A stretch of 64,000 nucleotides of DNA from Azophilus sp965116165. Lineage in GTDB: Bacteria > Pseudomonadota > Gammaproteobacteria > Pseudomonadales > Azotimanducaceae. Each line of letters begins with the position of its first letter. The first letter of the stretch is position 1. The translations under genes and the position numbers were made by a program. This document shows positions 53,242 to 61,795 of the stretch, one piece after another. A model generated the notes under the pieces. The model worked only from the letters and a program-made list of their open reading frames with translations, was not told where the DNA came from and ran no database searches. The stretch spans positions 930,001 through 994,000 of the forward strand of contig OZ220484.1 in the NCBI GenBank assembly GCA_965116165.1, in the 5' to 3' direction.

Positions 53242-54570
53242 TTATCTTTCTCCCTTCCCAAAGGACGGAATCGCTTTGATCGCCAGCGCGGGTAGGAGGA
53301 GTGGCAGAGCAAACAGCATGATCAAGTCGCCTGGCGCGACCCCCCAAGCCAGCAGGTAGCCGGCAAGGGCAGGCCCGATGACGGCACCGAAGCGGCCGAT
53401 CGCGATCGACATGGAGATACCGGCGGCGCGCGCCGAAGCGGGGAAGACGCGCGGCGCCAGAGCATAGAGCCCCGGGGTGAGGCCCGAGTGGGTGAGCCCC
53501 ATAAGCGCGACAAGGAACAGTAGCAGGGGGTACGGGCTCGAGGCGAACAGACCCAGCACCAGCATCGCGAGCGCCGCGACGACGGAAAGCCATGTGACAA
53601 CCTTGTTGAGGCCAAAGCGTGTGGCGATGAGGCCGAAGAGGAACATGCCCGACGCGGCGGTCGCGGAAATGAGCACCGAAACCTGGATTCCCTGTTCGAG
53701 CGAATGTCCGAGTTCGAAAACGAGTTTCGGCATCCACTGCAGCACGAAATAGAGATGCACCATGACCATGAAGAATGCGAACGGCAACACGACGTTCGGC
53801 AGCAGGAGATCGCGGGAGAGCAGGCGCCTTATGCCCAACGACTTGTTCGACTCGGCATTGCGTGCTGCGGGCAGCTCGGCGAACCGGCCATAGCCCATAC
53901 GGTCCATGATCCGGTTCAGCGCTCCGAGCGCCCGGTTGCCACGACGCACCAAGAGATAGTCGATAGACTCGGGAATGGCCAGCATGCATGCGGGCAGGAG
54001 CACCAGGGACATCAGCCCGCCGACCAGGAACACGGACTGCCAGCCGAACCGAGAAAGGAGCGCCGCCGCGATCAGACCGCCGACCGCACCGCCTATCGGG
54101 TAACCAAGATGCAATAGCGTGATCAAGATGTTCCGGTAGCGGTCCGGCGAGTACTCGGCCACAAGCGTGTTGAGGCTTCCCAACAGCGCACCGATACCGA
54201 TGCCGGTCAATACGCGCGCCAGCATCAGTTCCTGGATCGTGCGCACGAATACCGTGGCCAGCATGCCGACGGTGATGACGATTACGCCGACGATCACGAC
54301 AAACCGGCGTCCCCTATGGTCCGCCAGGGGACCGAGGGCAAACGCGCCGAGGATCATGCCGGCCCCACCGGCGCTGAAGACTACGCCGAGCTGCGCGGGT
54401 CCGACGCCCCAGGCGTCCGCGATCAGGGGCGCCGTGTAGGCGATCGCCAGCACATCGAAACCGTCGAGCATGTTGATCAGGATGCAGATCGCTATCGTCA
54501 CAAGCTGCATGCGGGACAGCGGCGCTTCCGCAATGAGTTTCTGGGGATGCGACATCGAGGCGCTGGTCAT
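53242..54570 (-). CDS. MFS transporter, aromatic acid:H+ symporter (AAHS) type
   Basis: 442 residues, 12 hydrophobic segments. Helix 1 carries NMLDGFDVLAIAYTAPLI, where the DGFD motif is characteristic of AAHS carriers such as PcaK, BenK and GalT. GPLADHRGRRFVV (loop 2-3) and YPIGGAVGG are MFS motifs. It would import an aromatic acid with protons across the inner membrane, feeding the dioxygenase encoded next. E1 repeats occupy both of its intergenic gaps. Confidence 0.92.
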   Translation of the reverse strand: MTSASMSHPQKLIAEAPLSRMQLVTIAICILINMLDGFDVLAIAYTAPLIADAWGVGPAQLGVVFSAGGAGMILGAFALGPLADHRGRRFVVIVGVIVITVGMLATVFVRTIQELMLARVLTGIGIGALLGSLNTLVAEYSPDRYRNILITLLHLGYPIGGAVGGLIAAALLSRFGWQSVFLVGGLMSLVLLPACMLAIPESIDYLLVRRGNRALGALNRIMDRMGYGRFAELPAARNAESNKSLGIRRLLSRDLLLPNVVLPFAFFMVMVHLYFVLQWMPKLVFELGHSLEQGIQVSVLISATAASGMFLFGLIATRFGLNKVVTWLSVVAALAMLVLGLFASSPYPLLLFLVALMGLTHSGLTPGLYALAPRVFPASARAAGISMSIAIGRFGAVIGPALAGYLLAWGVAPGDLIMLFALPLLLPALAIKAIPSFGKGER

Positions 54571-54619
54571 TGCGCATCCGCCGCCATCGGCTGGTCGCGC
54601 GGGACACCCATCGGCCTAA

Positions 54620-54718
54620 GGAAACCCCGATCAATTCGATAGTGCAGCATTGGTATACTCGCAAGCTATTGATTTTATTAAATCGGATGCCACTGCTACA
54701 GGATTAATCAGAGGTTTC
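54620..54718 (-). repeat. MITE-like repeat E1, copy i (99 bp)
   Basis: Perfect CTAA duplications at 54616-54619 and 54719-54722; the latter contains the stop codon of the LigJ-type gene (54721-54719). Confidence 0.92.
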
Positions 54719-55744
54719 CTAAAGGTCGAGATTGTAGAGTCGTTTTGCATTGCCGCTGAAAATCTTGGTCTTGTCTGCATCGGAGAGCCAGTCGAAGCCC
54801 TGAATGATCGGCGCGATCCGATCATAGGTGTGTCCGGTGTCCCGGTTGACCGACGAGCCGACGCCCGGGCATTCGGATCCGAATAGCAGATTGTCGGCAC
54901 CGACCACCCGGATCAAGAGTTCAAGTGCTTCGGCGGAGTACAGCACGGTATCGAAATACATTCTTCGCAGGCGATCCTCGAACAACTCCACCTCGTCATT
55001 GTCCATGTCGGCGCGCGGTGCCGACCCGGCGTTAAAACGGCCCAACTGGTATGGAATTGCACCGCCGCCGTGCGAACAGATGATCTTGAGGTCCGGGAAG
55101 TCCTCGAACACCGTCGACTTGATCAGGCCGTAGACCGATGTAGTCTCGGCATTGACGAAGTACATGCTGTAGGGTTCTTTCCGCGGCCGACGAGAACCGG
55201 CCGTGTGAATTTGCAGGGGCACATCGAGTTCGCAGGCTTTTTCATACAGCGGATACCAGTAGGCGTCGCCCATTGCCGGCGCCATGTTGCCGTCGTTCTC
55301 ATACGGATCGGGGTTTAGCAGGAAGCCCTTGAAACCGTACTCCTTTACGCAAAACTCCATTTCGTCGAATACGACGTCGACCGGCTCGCCGGCCTGTTGC
55401 GGCAGCGCCCCGACGCCGACAAGCTTGTCGGGGAACATCTTTGCGCTCTCGTGGATGATCCGGTTGTTCTCGTGGACATACCATTCGACGAGATAGCCGG
55501 GCTTCTCGGAGTGCATCAGTTGAAACGGACGCGGCGAGATGAGCTGCATATCGATCCCGCAGTAGCGCATGTGCTCCATGTGCCCGGTCGGCGCCATTTC
55601 GACCCGGTGCCAAGCCTCCTCGAGCTGCTCGCTCGTATAGCGAACCCTGCCCCGACCATGCGCGCCGCGATGAGAGAGTATGGCAGCCTTATAGATTGCG
55701 AGAGAGACGGGCGATGCGGTATGTGCGTGTGCGTCGATTATCAT
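54719..55744 (-). CDS. ligJ: 4-oxalomesaconate hydratase (LigJ type, amidohydrolase superfamily)
   Basis: 341 residues, the length of Sphingobium LigJ. Metal and substrate motifs: MIIDAHAHT, QLISPRPFQ, GFLLNPDPYEN, ICSHGGGAIPYQLGRF and LLFGSECPGVGS, all in LigJ-like positions. The enzyme hydrates 4-oxalomesaconate to 4-carboxy-4-hydroxy-2-oxoadipate, the substrate of LigK/GalC aldolases of the RraA fold, which the same operon encodes. It is the first gene of the operon, divergent from the TonB receptor. Confidence 0.88.
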   Translation of the reverse strand: MIIDAHAHTASPVSLAIYKAAILSHRGAHGRGRVRYTSEQLEEAWHRVEMAPTGHMEHMRYCGIDMQLISPRPFQLMHSEKPGYLVEWYVHENNRIIHESAKMFPDKLVGVGALPQQAGEPVDVVFDEMEFCVKEYGFKGFLLNPDPYENDGNMAPAMGDAYWYPLYEKACELDVPLQIHTAGSRRPRKEPYSMYFVNAETTSVYGLIKSTVFEDFPDLKIICSHGGGAIPYQLGRFNAGSAPRADMDNDEVELFEDRLRRMYFDTVLYSAEALELLIRVVGADNLLFGSECPGVGSSVNRDTGHTYDRIAPIIQGFDWLSDADKTKIFSGNAKRLYNLDL

Positions 55745-56020
55745 TTTCGATCCGTGTTGAATCTTGTCCGCAAAGCTGACGACTCCACATTGCGAGACGT
55801 TCGTTCCTCGTGAGGCTGCCCTCGTGAGGCCGCAAACCGATCATGCACGGCCCGGGAATCGGTGGATACTCGTTCGTCAGAAAATTCATGGCGTTCGAAA
55901 AGCTAATTCATTACCCAGCCATCCACCTAAGTTGTTAGCGTGAATATCGCATACACAGAGGTCGTCGCGCGCCTTCGATTCGACCATGGGCGGCAACGGA
56001 ATAGAGACTGGGGGGGAACC
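55745..56020. promoter_or_regulatory. Divergent control region of the aromatic island
   Basis: 276 bp between the hydratase gene and the TonB receptor gene. Both promoters must lie here, and it is the natural target for the nearby LysR-type regulator. No convincing T-N11-A palindrome or promoter hexamers could be fixed by eye. Confidence 0.4.
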
Positions 56021-58702
56021 ATGAATACAAATACCATCGGTATTGACGGCCGACGCGGCCTCGTCATGCTTGCGGCCTTGTTCGCCGGCGTTTCGCTACT
56101 CGGCGCGGCGTCGCATTCGTTCGCGCAGGAATCCGCACAGGAAGAAGTGCTTGAGGAGATCAGGGTGACGGGCTCGAGAATCGCCAGGCCGGCCGATCGC
56201 CCGCAGCCCGTCATGTCGTTGGGCGGGGATGATATTGACCGGCGGTTCAAGGCGACTCCCGCGGAGTTGTTCAAGGATCTCTCGGTTACCGCGGGCAACA
56301 TCACGCTCGGCAACAATGAGGAGTCCGGTGAATCGCCGACTTCGTCTATCAATCTCCGTGGCGTCGGTGCCCGGGGCACGCTGATACTCTTGAATGGACA
56401 GCGACAAACGGTCGATGCGACGGCGAATGCCAGCGGTGTCGTTGCCGTCGATGTCAACAATCTCATACCGACGATCATGATCGAGCGCGTCGAGACCGTT
56501 CTCGATGGCGCCTCCGCGATTTACGGCTCAGACGCGGTGTCCGGCGTCGTGAACTTTATTACCCGCAAGAACTTCGAAGGACTTGAACTTCGCCTCGACT
56601 ACCAAGGCATCGAGGCTGGCGGCAACAATCCGGAGTTCGGCGCCATATTCGGCGCTCGGGGCGAGCGCGCGCGCGTCGTAGCGGCGGTCAACTATGCCGA
56701 GCGAGAGATACTGCTTTCGAGCGACGTATTCTCCGAGGAGCGTCTCGGCATCGGCAACCTGTCGACGTTCGGCAACCCCGGCAGCTTTACCCCCGGTGTG
56801 GCTGGTCCGCCGCCGGCCGGGAGATTTCCCGATCCGCTCTGCGGCGACGAAAGCGTGGGTGGAACACCGCTCGGCGGAATTCCGGAAGCAAATCGTTGTG
56901 CGCTGATACTGTCCTACGGGCGCGCCTCAGTCGCCGGGACCGAACGACTCAACACCATGTTCACGGCCGAATACGACATAACGGACAGCCTGACGGCCGG
57001 TCTGGAGTTCGGATACGCAAACAACGAGACAGCGCGCCCATCCGGCTTCGGCTTCCCGATCTTCGGGTTTCCCGTTGTCGGTCCCACCAACCCGGGCCTC
57101 ATCGCCGAGAACGCCCGTTCTGGTCTGCCCCTTCGGGACTACCGCGTCTGGTACCGGGTCGGCGGCCCGACCGGCGGCCAGCAGGATCCGCAGATTGCGA
57201 CGTTCGAGCAGGATACCTGGCGCGTCGTCGGCTCGCTCAATGGCGAAATCGGCGATGCGTGGACCTGGAACCTCACGGCGACACGCTCGGAAAATGCAAC
57301 AGTCGCCAAACGCCAGGATACGATATTCGACCGATTCCAGGACGCGCTCAATTGCCGGGGCGGCGCGACGGGCGATCAATGCTGGAACCCGTTTGCGAAC
57401 GCCCTTCTGGCATCGCCCGGTGACCCGGAATACAACGATCCGGACTTGCTGGACTATTTCTTCGTGCCGCTCGTCAACGACGCAAACGCCGAGCTCACGA
57501 CCGCCGAACTGTCCTTTTCGGGTTTTCTGACCGATACGCTGGGGCTCGTGGTAGGCTCGCAGTGGCGCGAACAGTCGTACTCCAACGACTACGACCCGAT
57601 AGCCAACGCAGGCGGCTTCGCCTTCTTCAATCGGCCATTCCTGGATTTCGAAGGCAAGACGAGTGTCGTCTCCGCCTTCGCGGAACTCGCCTGGTTTGTG
57701 ACCGACACACTGGAGATTAATCTCGCCGGACGATACGAGGATTACGACACGGGCTACAGCACGTTCGATCCGAAGCTCTCCGCACTCTTCACGCCCACGG
57801 ATCGGCTATTCCTGCGCGCGAGTATCGGCACATCCTTCCGCGCGCCCGGCGAACTACAGTTGTTCGGCGCACTGGTCAACCCGGCCAACGCCGGCGACAT
57901 CAACGGCGAGTCGATCAACGCCATCGGCATTACCTCGGGCGATTCCGGGTTGCGGGGCGAGGAGGCGACGACCTTCACGGCCGGCGTCACCTTCGACGCA
58001 ACCGACAATCTTACACTGGGGCTCAACTACTGGCGCATCGAGTTCGAGAACCTGATCGTGGAGGAGGACTCCGAGCTGATCCTGCAGACAGACCTCATGG
58101 ACGGCGCGGTCGGCGATCCGAGAATCGTGCTTCGCGATGGCGCGCCGACGACGATCGCGGGCGGCCTGACGGCCAATGACATTGAGAGCTTCCTTCTGAG
58201 CTTCATCACCCTGGACACGGATGGCCTTGACTTCCAGGCAGACTATGCGATTCCCACATCCGTTGGGGAGTTTGGCCTGAGTCTGCACGGAACGGCGACG
58301 CTGACCTACGATATTTCGACGGAATTCGGCTTGGTGGACGGTGTGGGAAGCCTTAATACGACCAACGCCGGAGAACCAATCCCGGAATGGCGCGCGACGC
58401 TCGTCGGCGACTGGACGCACGGCAATCACTACGGTCGCCTGGCTATTCGGCACATTCCCAAAGTCAAGGAGGACTCAACCGTCAACGTTGACACGACCGA
58501 AAAATCGTTCACCGTCATGGACCTTCTATACTCGTACGATACGTCGGCATTTTTTGGAGCCGAATCGTCCATCGGGTTCGGCGTTGGCAACGTCATGAAC
58601 GAAGAGTCCCCAATTCAGGACGGCACGCTGACGACCGTGAACACGACACTGTACGATCCGCGCGGCCGTACGTGGCAACTCGGTATAAGGGTGGGGTTTT
58701 AG
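56021..58702 (+). CDS. TonB-dependent outer-membrane receptor
   Basis: 893 residues from Met 56021, preceded by GGGGGGA; the frame to 55940 is unsupported. Signal peptide LAALFAGVSLLGAASHSFAQ, then the TonB-box-like EEIRVTGSRI, the plug domain (INLRGVGARGTLILLNGQR, IERVETVLDGASAIYGSDAVSGVVNFIT) and a C-terminal 22-strand-type barrel ending RVGF. It is of the Caulobacter/sphingomonad-like TBDR type that takes up organic compounds rather than only iron. Seventeen bp before the sulfatase gene, so the two are likely co-transcribed. Confidence 0.95.
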   Translation: MNTNTIGIDGRRGLVMLAALFAGVSLLGAASHSFAQESAQEEVLEEIRVTGSRIARPADRPQPVMSLGGDDIDRRFKATPAELFKDLSVTAGNITLGNNEESGESPTSSINLRGVGARGTLILLNGQRQTVDATANASGVVAVDVNNLIPTIMIERVETVLDGASAIYGSDAVSGVVNFITRKNFEGLELRLDYQGIEAGGNNPEFGAIFGARGERARVVAAVNYAEREILLSSDVFSEERLGIGNLSTFGNPGSFTPGVAGPPPAGRFPDPLCGDESVGGTPLGGIPEANRCALILSYGRASVAGTERLNTMFTAEYDITDSLTAGLEFGYANNETARPSGFGFPIFGFPVVGPTNPGLIAENARSGLPLRDYRVWYRVGGPTGGQQDPQIATFEQDTWRVVGSLNGEIGDAWTWNLTATRSENATVAKRQDTIFDRFQDALNCRGGATGDQCWNPFANALLASPGDPEYNDPDLLDYFFVPLVNDANAELTTAELSFSGFLTDTLGLVVGSQWREQSYSNDYDPIANAGGFAFFNRPFLDFEGKTSVVSAFAELAWFVTDTLEINLAGRYEDYDTGYSTFDPKLSALFTPTDRLFLRASIGTSFRAPGELQLFGALVNPANAGDINGESINAIGITSGDSGLRGEEATTFTAGVTFDATDNLTLGLNYWRIEFENLIVEEDSELILQTDLMDGAVGDPRIVLRDGAPTTIAGGLTANDIESFLLSFITLDTDGLDFQADYAIPTSVGEFGLSLHGTATLTYDISTEFGLVDGVGSLNTTNAGEPIPEWRATLVGDWTHGNHYGRLAIRHIPKVKEDSTVNVDTTEKSFTVMDLLYSYDTSAFFGAESSIGFGVGNVMNEESPIQDGTLTTVNTTLYDPRGRTWQLGIRVGF

Positions 58703-58718
58703 ATAGACCACTGCAACG

Positions 58719-60380
58719 ATGCCAAGCTGGATATTTCCGACCATCGCATTCTGCGCGATTGGGGCGGGTTGCGGGGACGGAGGCGCGGCAACGGCACCCT
58801 TGTCCGAGCCGGACGCCGTCCGGCCGAACATCCTGCTGATCGTCGCCGACGACATGGGATACACCGATCTCGGCTCTTTCGGCGGTGAGATCCGCACACC
58901 GAACCTGGATGCTTTGGCGTACGACGGTGTGCGGCTGACCAACTTCCGCGTTCATCCAAGCTGCGCGCCGACCCGCGCGGCGCTGATGTCGGGCACACAA
59001 CCCCACATTGCCGGCGTAGGTACCCAGCTTGTCACGATATCCCGCTATGAGGGCGATCCTCTGGTCGAGAAGCGACGCGGCAAGCGGGGCTACGAGGGGC
59101 ACCTCAGCGACCGGGTTGCATCGATACCCGAGATCCTCAGGCAAGCCGGCTATCGAACCTACATGACCGGCAAGTGGCACATCGGCAAATCGTCGACACA
59201 CAGTCCGGCGGCACGCGGTTTTGATCGGTCTTTCGATCTTATGTACGGATCGGGTTCGCATTTCCCGAACGCGCCGGTTGCCTTTTATCGGGAAGATGGA
59301 GAACCCGTCGATGCTCTGCCCGACGCTTTCTACTCGACCCGATTTTATACCGACAGGTTGATCGCCTACATCGAAGAAGGCCGCGCGAGCAAGGCCCCCT
59401 GGTTCGGCTACCTGGCCTACACGAGTCCACACTGGCCGCTGCAGGTGCCCCGCGACTGGCTGGACCGGTACGAGGGCGAGTACGACGAAGGATACGACAA
59501 GGTTCGCCTTGAACGCATTGCGCGGTCCCACGCGAAGGGTGTCATATCCAATCGGGCCCGCGAGGCACCGGCGGCGCCGTTCGCTCGGCCCTGGGCAGAT
59601 CTCGGCCCGGAGGAGCGCGAGCAATACGCGAGGAAGATGGAAATCTACGCCTCCATGGTCGAGAACCTCGACTTTCACGTCGGGCGCTTCCTCGACTACC
59701 TCGAGGCGACCGGACAACTGGACGATACGATCATCATTTTCATGTCCGACAACGGCGCGGAGAACTTCGACATGGACTTTGCCGAGAGAGCCCCGAGAAA
59801 GCCCGACTCCGTCAATAATGCACTCGAAAATTTCGGCAATCCCGACTCGTTCATCCTCTATGGTCCCGGCTGGGCGCAGGCGGGCATGGGTCCGTTTTCG
59901 CTCCACAAGGGGACGCTCGCGGATGGCGGCATTCGGGCAGCGGCCTTCGTCAGCCACAAGAGCATTGTCGGCAAGGGCGAAACCGAGGATGCGTTCCTGA
60001 CGGTTCGCGATCTGTCGGCGACCCTACTGGACATTGCGGGAGCCGAGCACCCGGGCGGTCGCGACATGGCGTGCCCGGACGGCGAATCGTTTTTACCCTT
60101 GCTGACAGATACAGGGTCCACTATGTTCCGCGACGACAAGCTTTTTTTCTGGGAGCATGACGGACAGGTCGCGCTGTTCCGCGGCGTCTGGAAATACCGC
60201 CGCCTGAAGTCGCCGCACGGTCCATCCGGGGCACCCACGGGCTGGCAGTTGTTTAATCTGGTCGAGGATCCGGGCGAAACGACGGATGTCGGCGCCGAGC
60301 ATCCGGCGCTCGTTGCCGAATTCAGCGACGCATGGGCGGATCTCGCATCGTCCGGCGAGATGATTGTTTATCCAGGTTAG
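58719..60380 (+). CDS. Arylsulfatase-like lipoprotein
   Basis: 553 residues. The signal peptide ends in a lipobox (AIGAGC), suggesting outer-membrane or periplasmic anchoring. The sulfatase core begins RPNILLIVADDMGYTDLGSFGG. The active-site signature is SCAPTRAALMSG: Cys-x-Pro-x-Arg, where the Cys becomes formylglycine. TGKWHIGK and FMSDNGAEN complete the metal site. It would release sulfate from a sulfate ester in the envelope. Position after the receptor and opposite the ring-cleavage operon suggests an aromatic sulfate as substrate. Its 3' end overlaps the LysR gene by 59 bp. Confidence 0.92.
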   Translation: MPSWIFPTIAFCAIGAGCGDGGAATAPLSEPDAVRPNILLIVADDMGYTDLGSFGGEIRTPNLDALAYDGVRLTNFRVHPSCAPTRAALMSGTQPHIAGVGTQLVTISRYEGDPLVEKRRGKRGYEGHLSDRVASIPEILRQAGYRTYMTGKWHIGKSSTHSPAARGFDRSFDLMYGSGSHFPNAPVAFYREDGEPVDALPDAFYSTRFYTDRLIAYIEEGRASKAPWFGYLAYTSPHWPLQVPRDWLDRYEGEYDEGYDKVRLERIARSHAKGVISNRAREAPAAPFARPWADLGPEEREQYARKMEIYASMVENLDFHVGRFLDYLEATGQLDDTIIIFMSDNGAENFDMDFAERAPRKPDSVNNALENFGNPDSFILYGPGWAQAGMGPFSLHKGTLADGGIRAAAFVSHKSIVGKGETEDAFLTVRDLSATLLDIAGAEHPGGRDMACPDGESFLPLLTDTGSTMFRDDKLFFWEHDGQVALFRGVWKYRRLKSPHGPSGAPTGWQLFNLVEDPGETTDVGAEHPALVAEFSDAWADLASSGEMIVYPG

Positions 60381-61680
60381 CGGCCGCCGGAACTTGGTCG
60401 GCGACCGACAAACCCACTTGATGCCCGGCCGCGGCTCCATCCGCACTCTCCCGTAGCAACGAGATAAACAAACGAACGGCCGGTGACATTGTGGTGCGAC
60501 GCCGCGTGACAATGTGGGATACGAGCCTCAGTCGCTCCATATCCCGGCGCGAGACAAAGTCGGGCTCGAGCGCCACATAGGTGCCGAGCTCGGAATCGTT
60601 CTGTCGCGAAATCAGGGCGAGATCACTCTTGCGAACGATTCCGCGAGCCGCGTTGTAGAGACTGGTTTCCACGACCTGGCCCTCGATTTCTATCTCGTGA
60701 CGCTGAATGAACTCGTCGAACGCTTCGCGGTGAGCCGTACCCTTTGGTGGCAATACCCATCCGAGAGACGAAAGTTCCGATTTCGTGATCTTGCTCTTGC
60801 GCGCCAGCGGGTGTCCCCCGCGCACGACGAAACGCAATGTCATCTCGAGAAATGGCTCAGCGACAAGGTCTACATCCTTTTCCGACAATGAGGTGGGACC
60901 GACGATCAGGTCGAGTTCACCCGACCGCAGCGCAACCTCCTGGGCTTCGTAGTCGGCCTCGTTTGTCGAGATCGAGATGCCCGGATGGCCGGTCGCAAGC
61001 CCAACGATCGCATTCGGCAATATTTCCTTGCGAACAAAGGGCAGGCTTCCGATCCGGACATGGCCGACGATTATTTCGCCCAAGCTCCGAATCTCGTCAA
61101 AACCGTGACCGATCTCGGCGAATGCGAGCTTGGCGGCGCGCGCGATTTCGACGGCCACGAGGGTGGGCATCAGCCGACCGGTCGCCGCGCGCTCGAACAG
61201 CGGGGTTTTCAGTTGCGTTTCGAGCTCCCGGGTGGCTCTTTGAACTGTTGCGGGGCTCAATTCCAGAACCTCGGCGGCTTTTTTTATGTCCCGGTGATTG
61301 AAAACACATATGAAACTCGCCAGCGTCTGCTTCCGTACACCCAGGTTGAACAACGGCAGTGTGGCCACATCCACGGGAAAACCCACATGCTGCCGATAAA
61401 ACCGCGCCGAGCGCCTGAGTTCCAAATGCGCGTTGGAGATCCGGCTTGCGAGCAATTCGCCTTCCGCGGTGGGCCACATGCCGGTATTCGAACGGTCGAA
61501 AAGCGATACACCGATCGAATTTTCGACCTTGTGAATCGCCTTCGTAACGGCCGTCTGCGATCGCGCAATTTCCTGGGCGGCCCGGGACACACCGCCCAAC
61601 TCCGCCACCTTCATCACGCAACGAAGGTTCTTCAGGGTAATTGACGGCGCGGCCAGCAGTCTCCGCAGAGCTCTATCCAT
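60322..61680 (-). CDS. LysR-type regulator with two tandem HTH domains
   Basis: 452 residues from Met 61680 (61725 is an alternative). HTH 1 (about 14-77): LRCVMKVAELGGVSRAAQEI, SQTAVTKAIHKVE. HTH 2 (about 115-178): FICVFNHRDIKKAAEVLELS, PATVQRATRELETQL, LFERAATGRLMPT. The substrate-binding domain follows (GHVRIGSLPFVRKEILP). Normal LysR proteins have one HTH and about 300 residues. It very likely controls the aromatic island. A C-terminal tail of about 40 residues overlaps the sulfatase 3' end. Confidence 0.88.
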   Translation of the reverse strand: MDRALRRLLAAPSITLKNLRCVMKVAELGGVSRAAQEIARSQTAVTKAIHKVENSIGVSLFDRSNTGMWPTAEGELLASRISNAHLELRRSARFYRQHVGFPVDVATLPLFNLGVRKQTLASFICVFNHRDIKKAAEVLELSPATVQRATRELETQLKTPLFERAATGRLMPTLVAVEIARAAKLAFAEIGHGFDEIRSLGEIIVGHVRIGSLPFVRKEILPNAIVGLATGHPGISISTNEADYEAQEVALRSGELDLIVGPTSLSEKDVDLVAEPFLEMTLRFVVRGGHPLARKSKITKSELSSLGWVLPPKGTAHREAFDEFIQRHEIEIEGQVVETSLYNAARGIVRKSDLALISRQNDSELGTYVALEPDFVSRRDMERLRLVSHIVTRRRTTMSPAVRLFISLLRESADGAAAGHQVGLSVADQVPAAANLDKQSSRRTMRDPPMRR

Positions 61681-61795
61681 GTTGCCCAGCTTACGTGAAA
61701 CCCGATCAACATGCCGAGAATGCAACGCAACCTGAATACCGTATCATCGAACGCGAGGGGTCTCTGTTCGATGTTGGTGTCCGCTCCATTGAGAA

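Noticed and set aside
55745..56020. LysR operator (T-N11-A) in the divergent region
   Set aside because: Several weak matches, none with a convincing palindrome or position.
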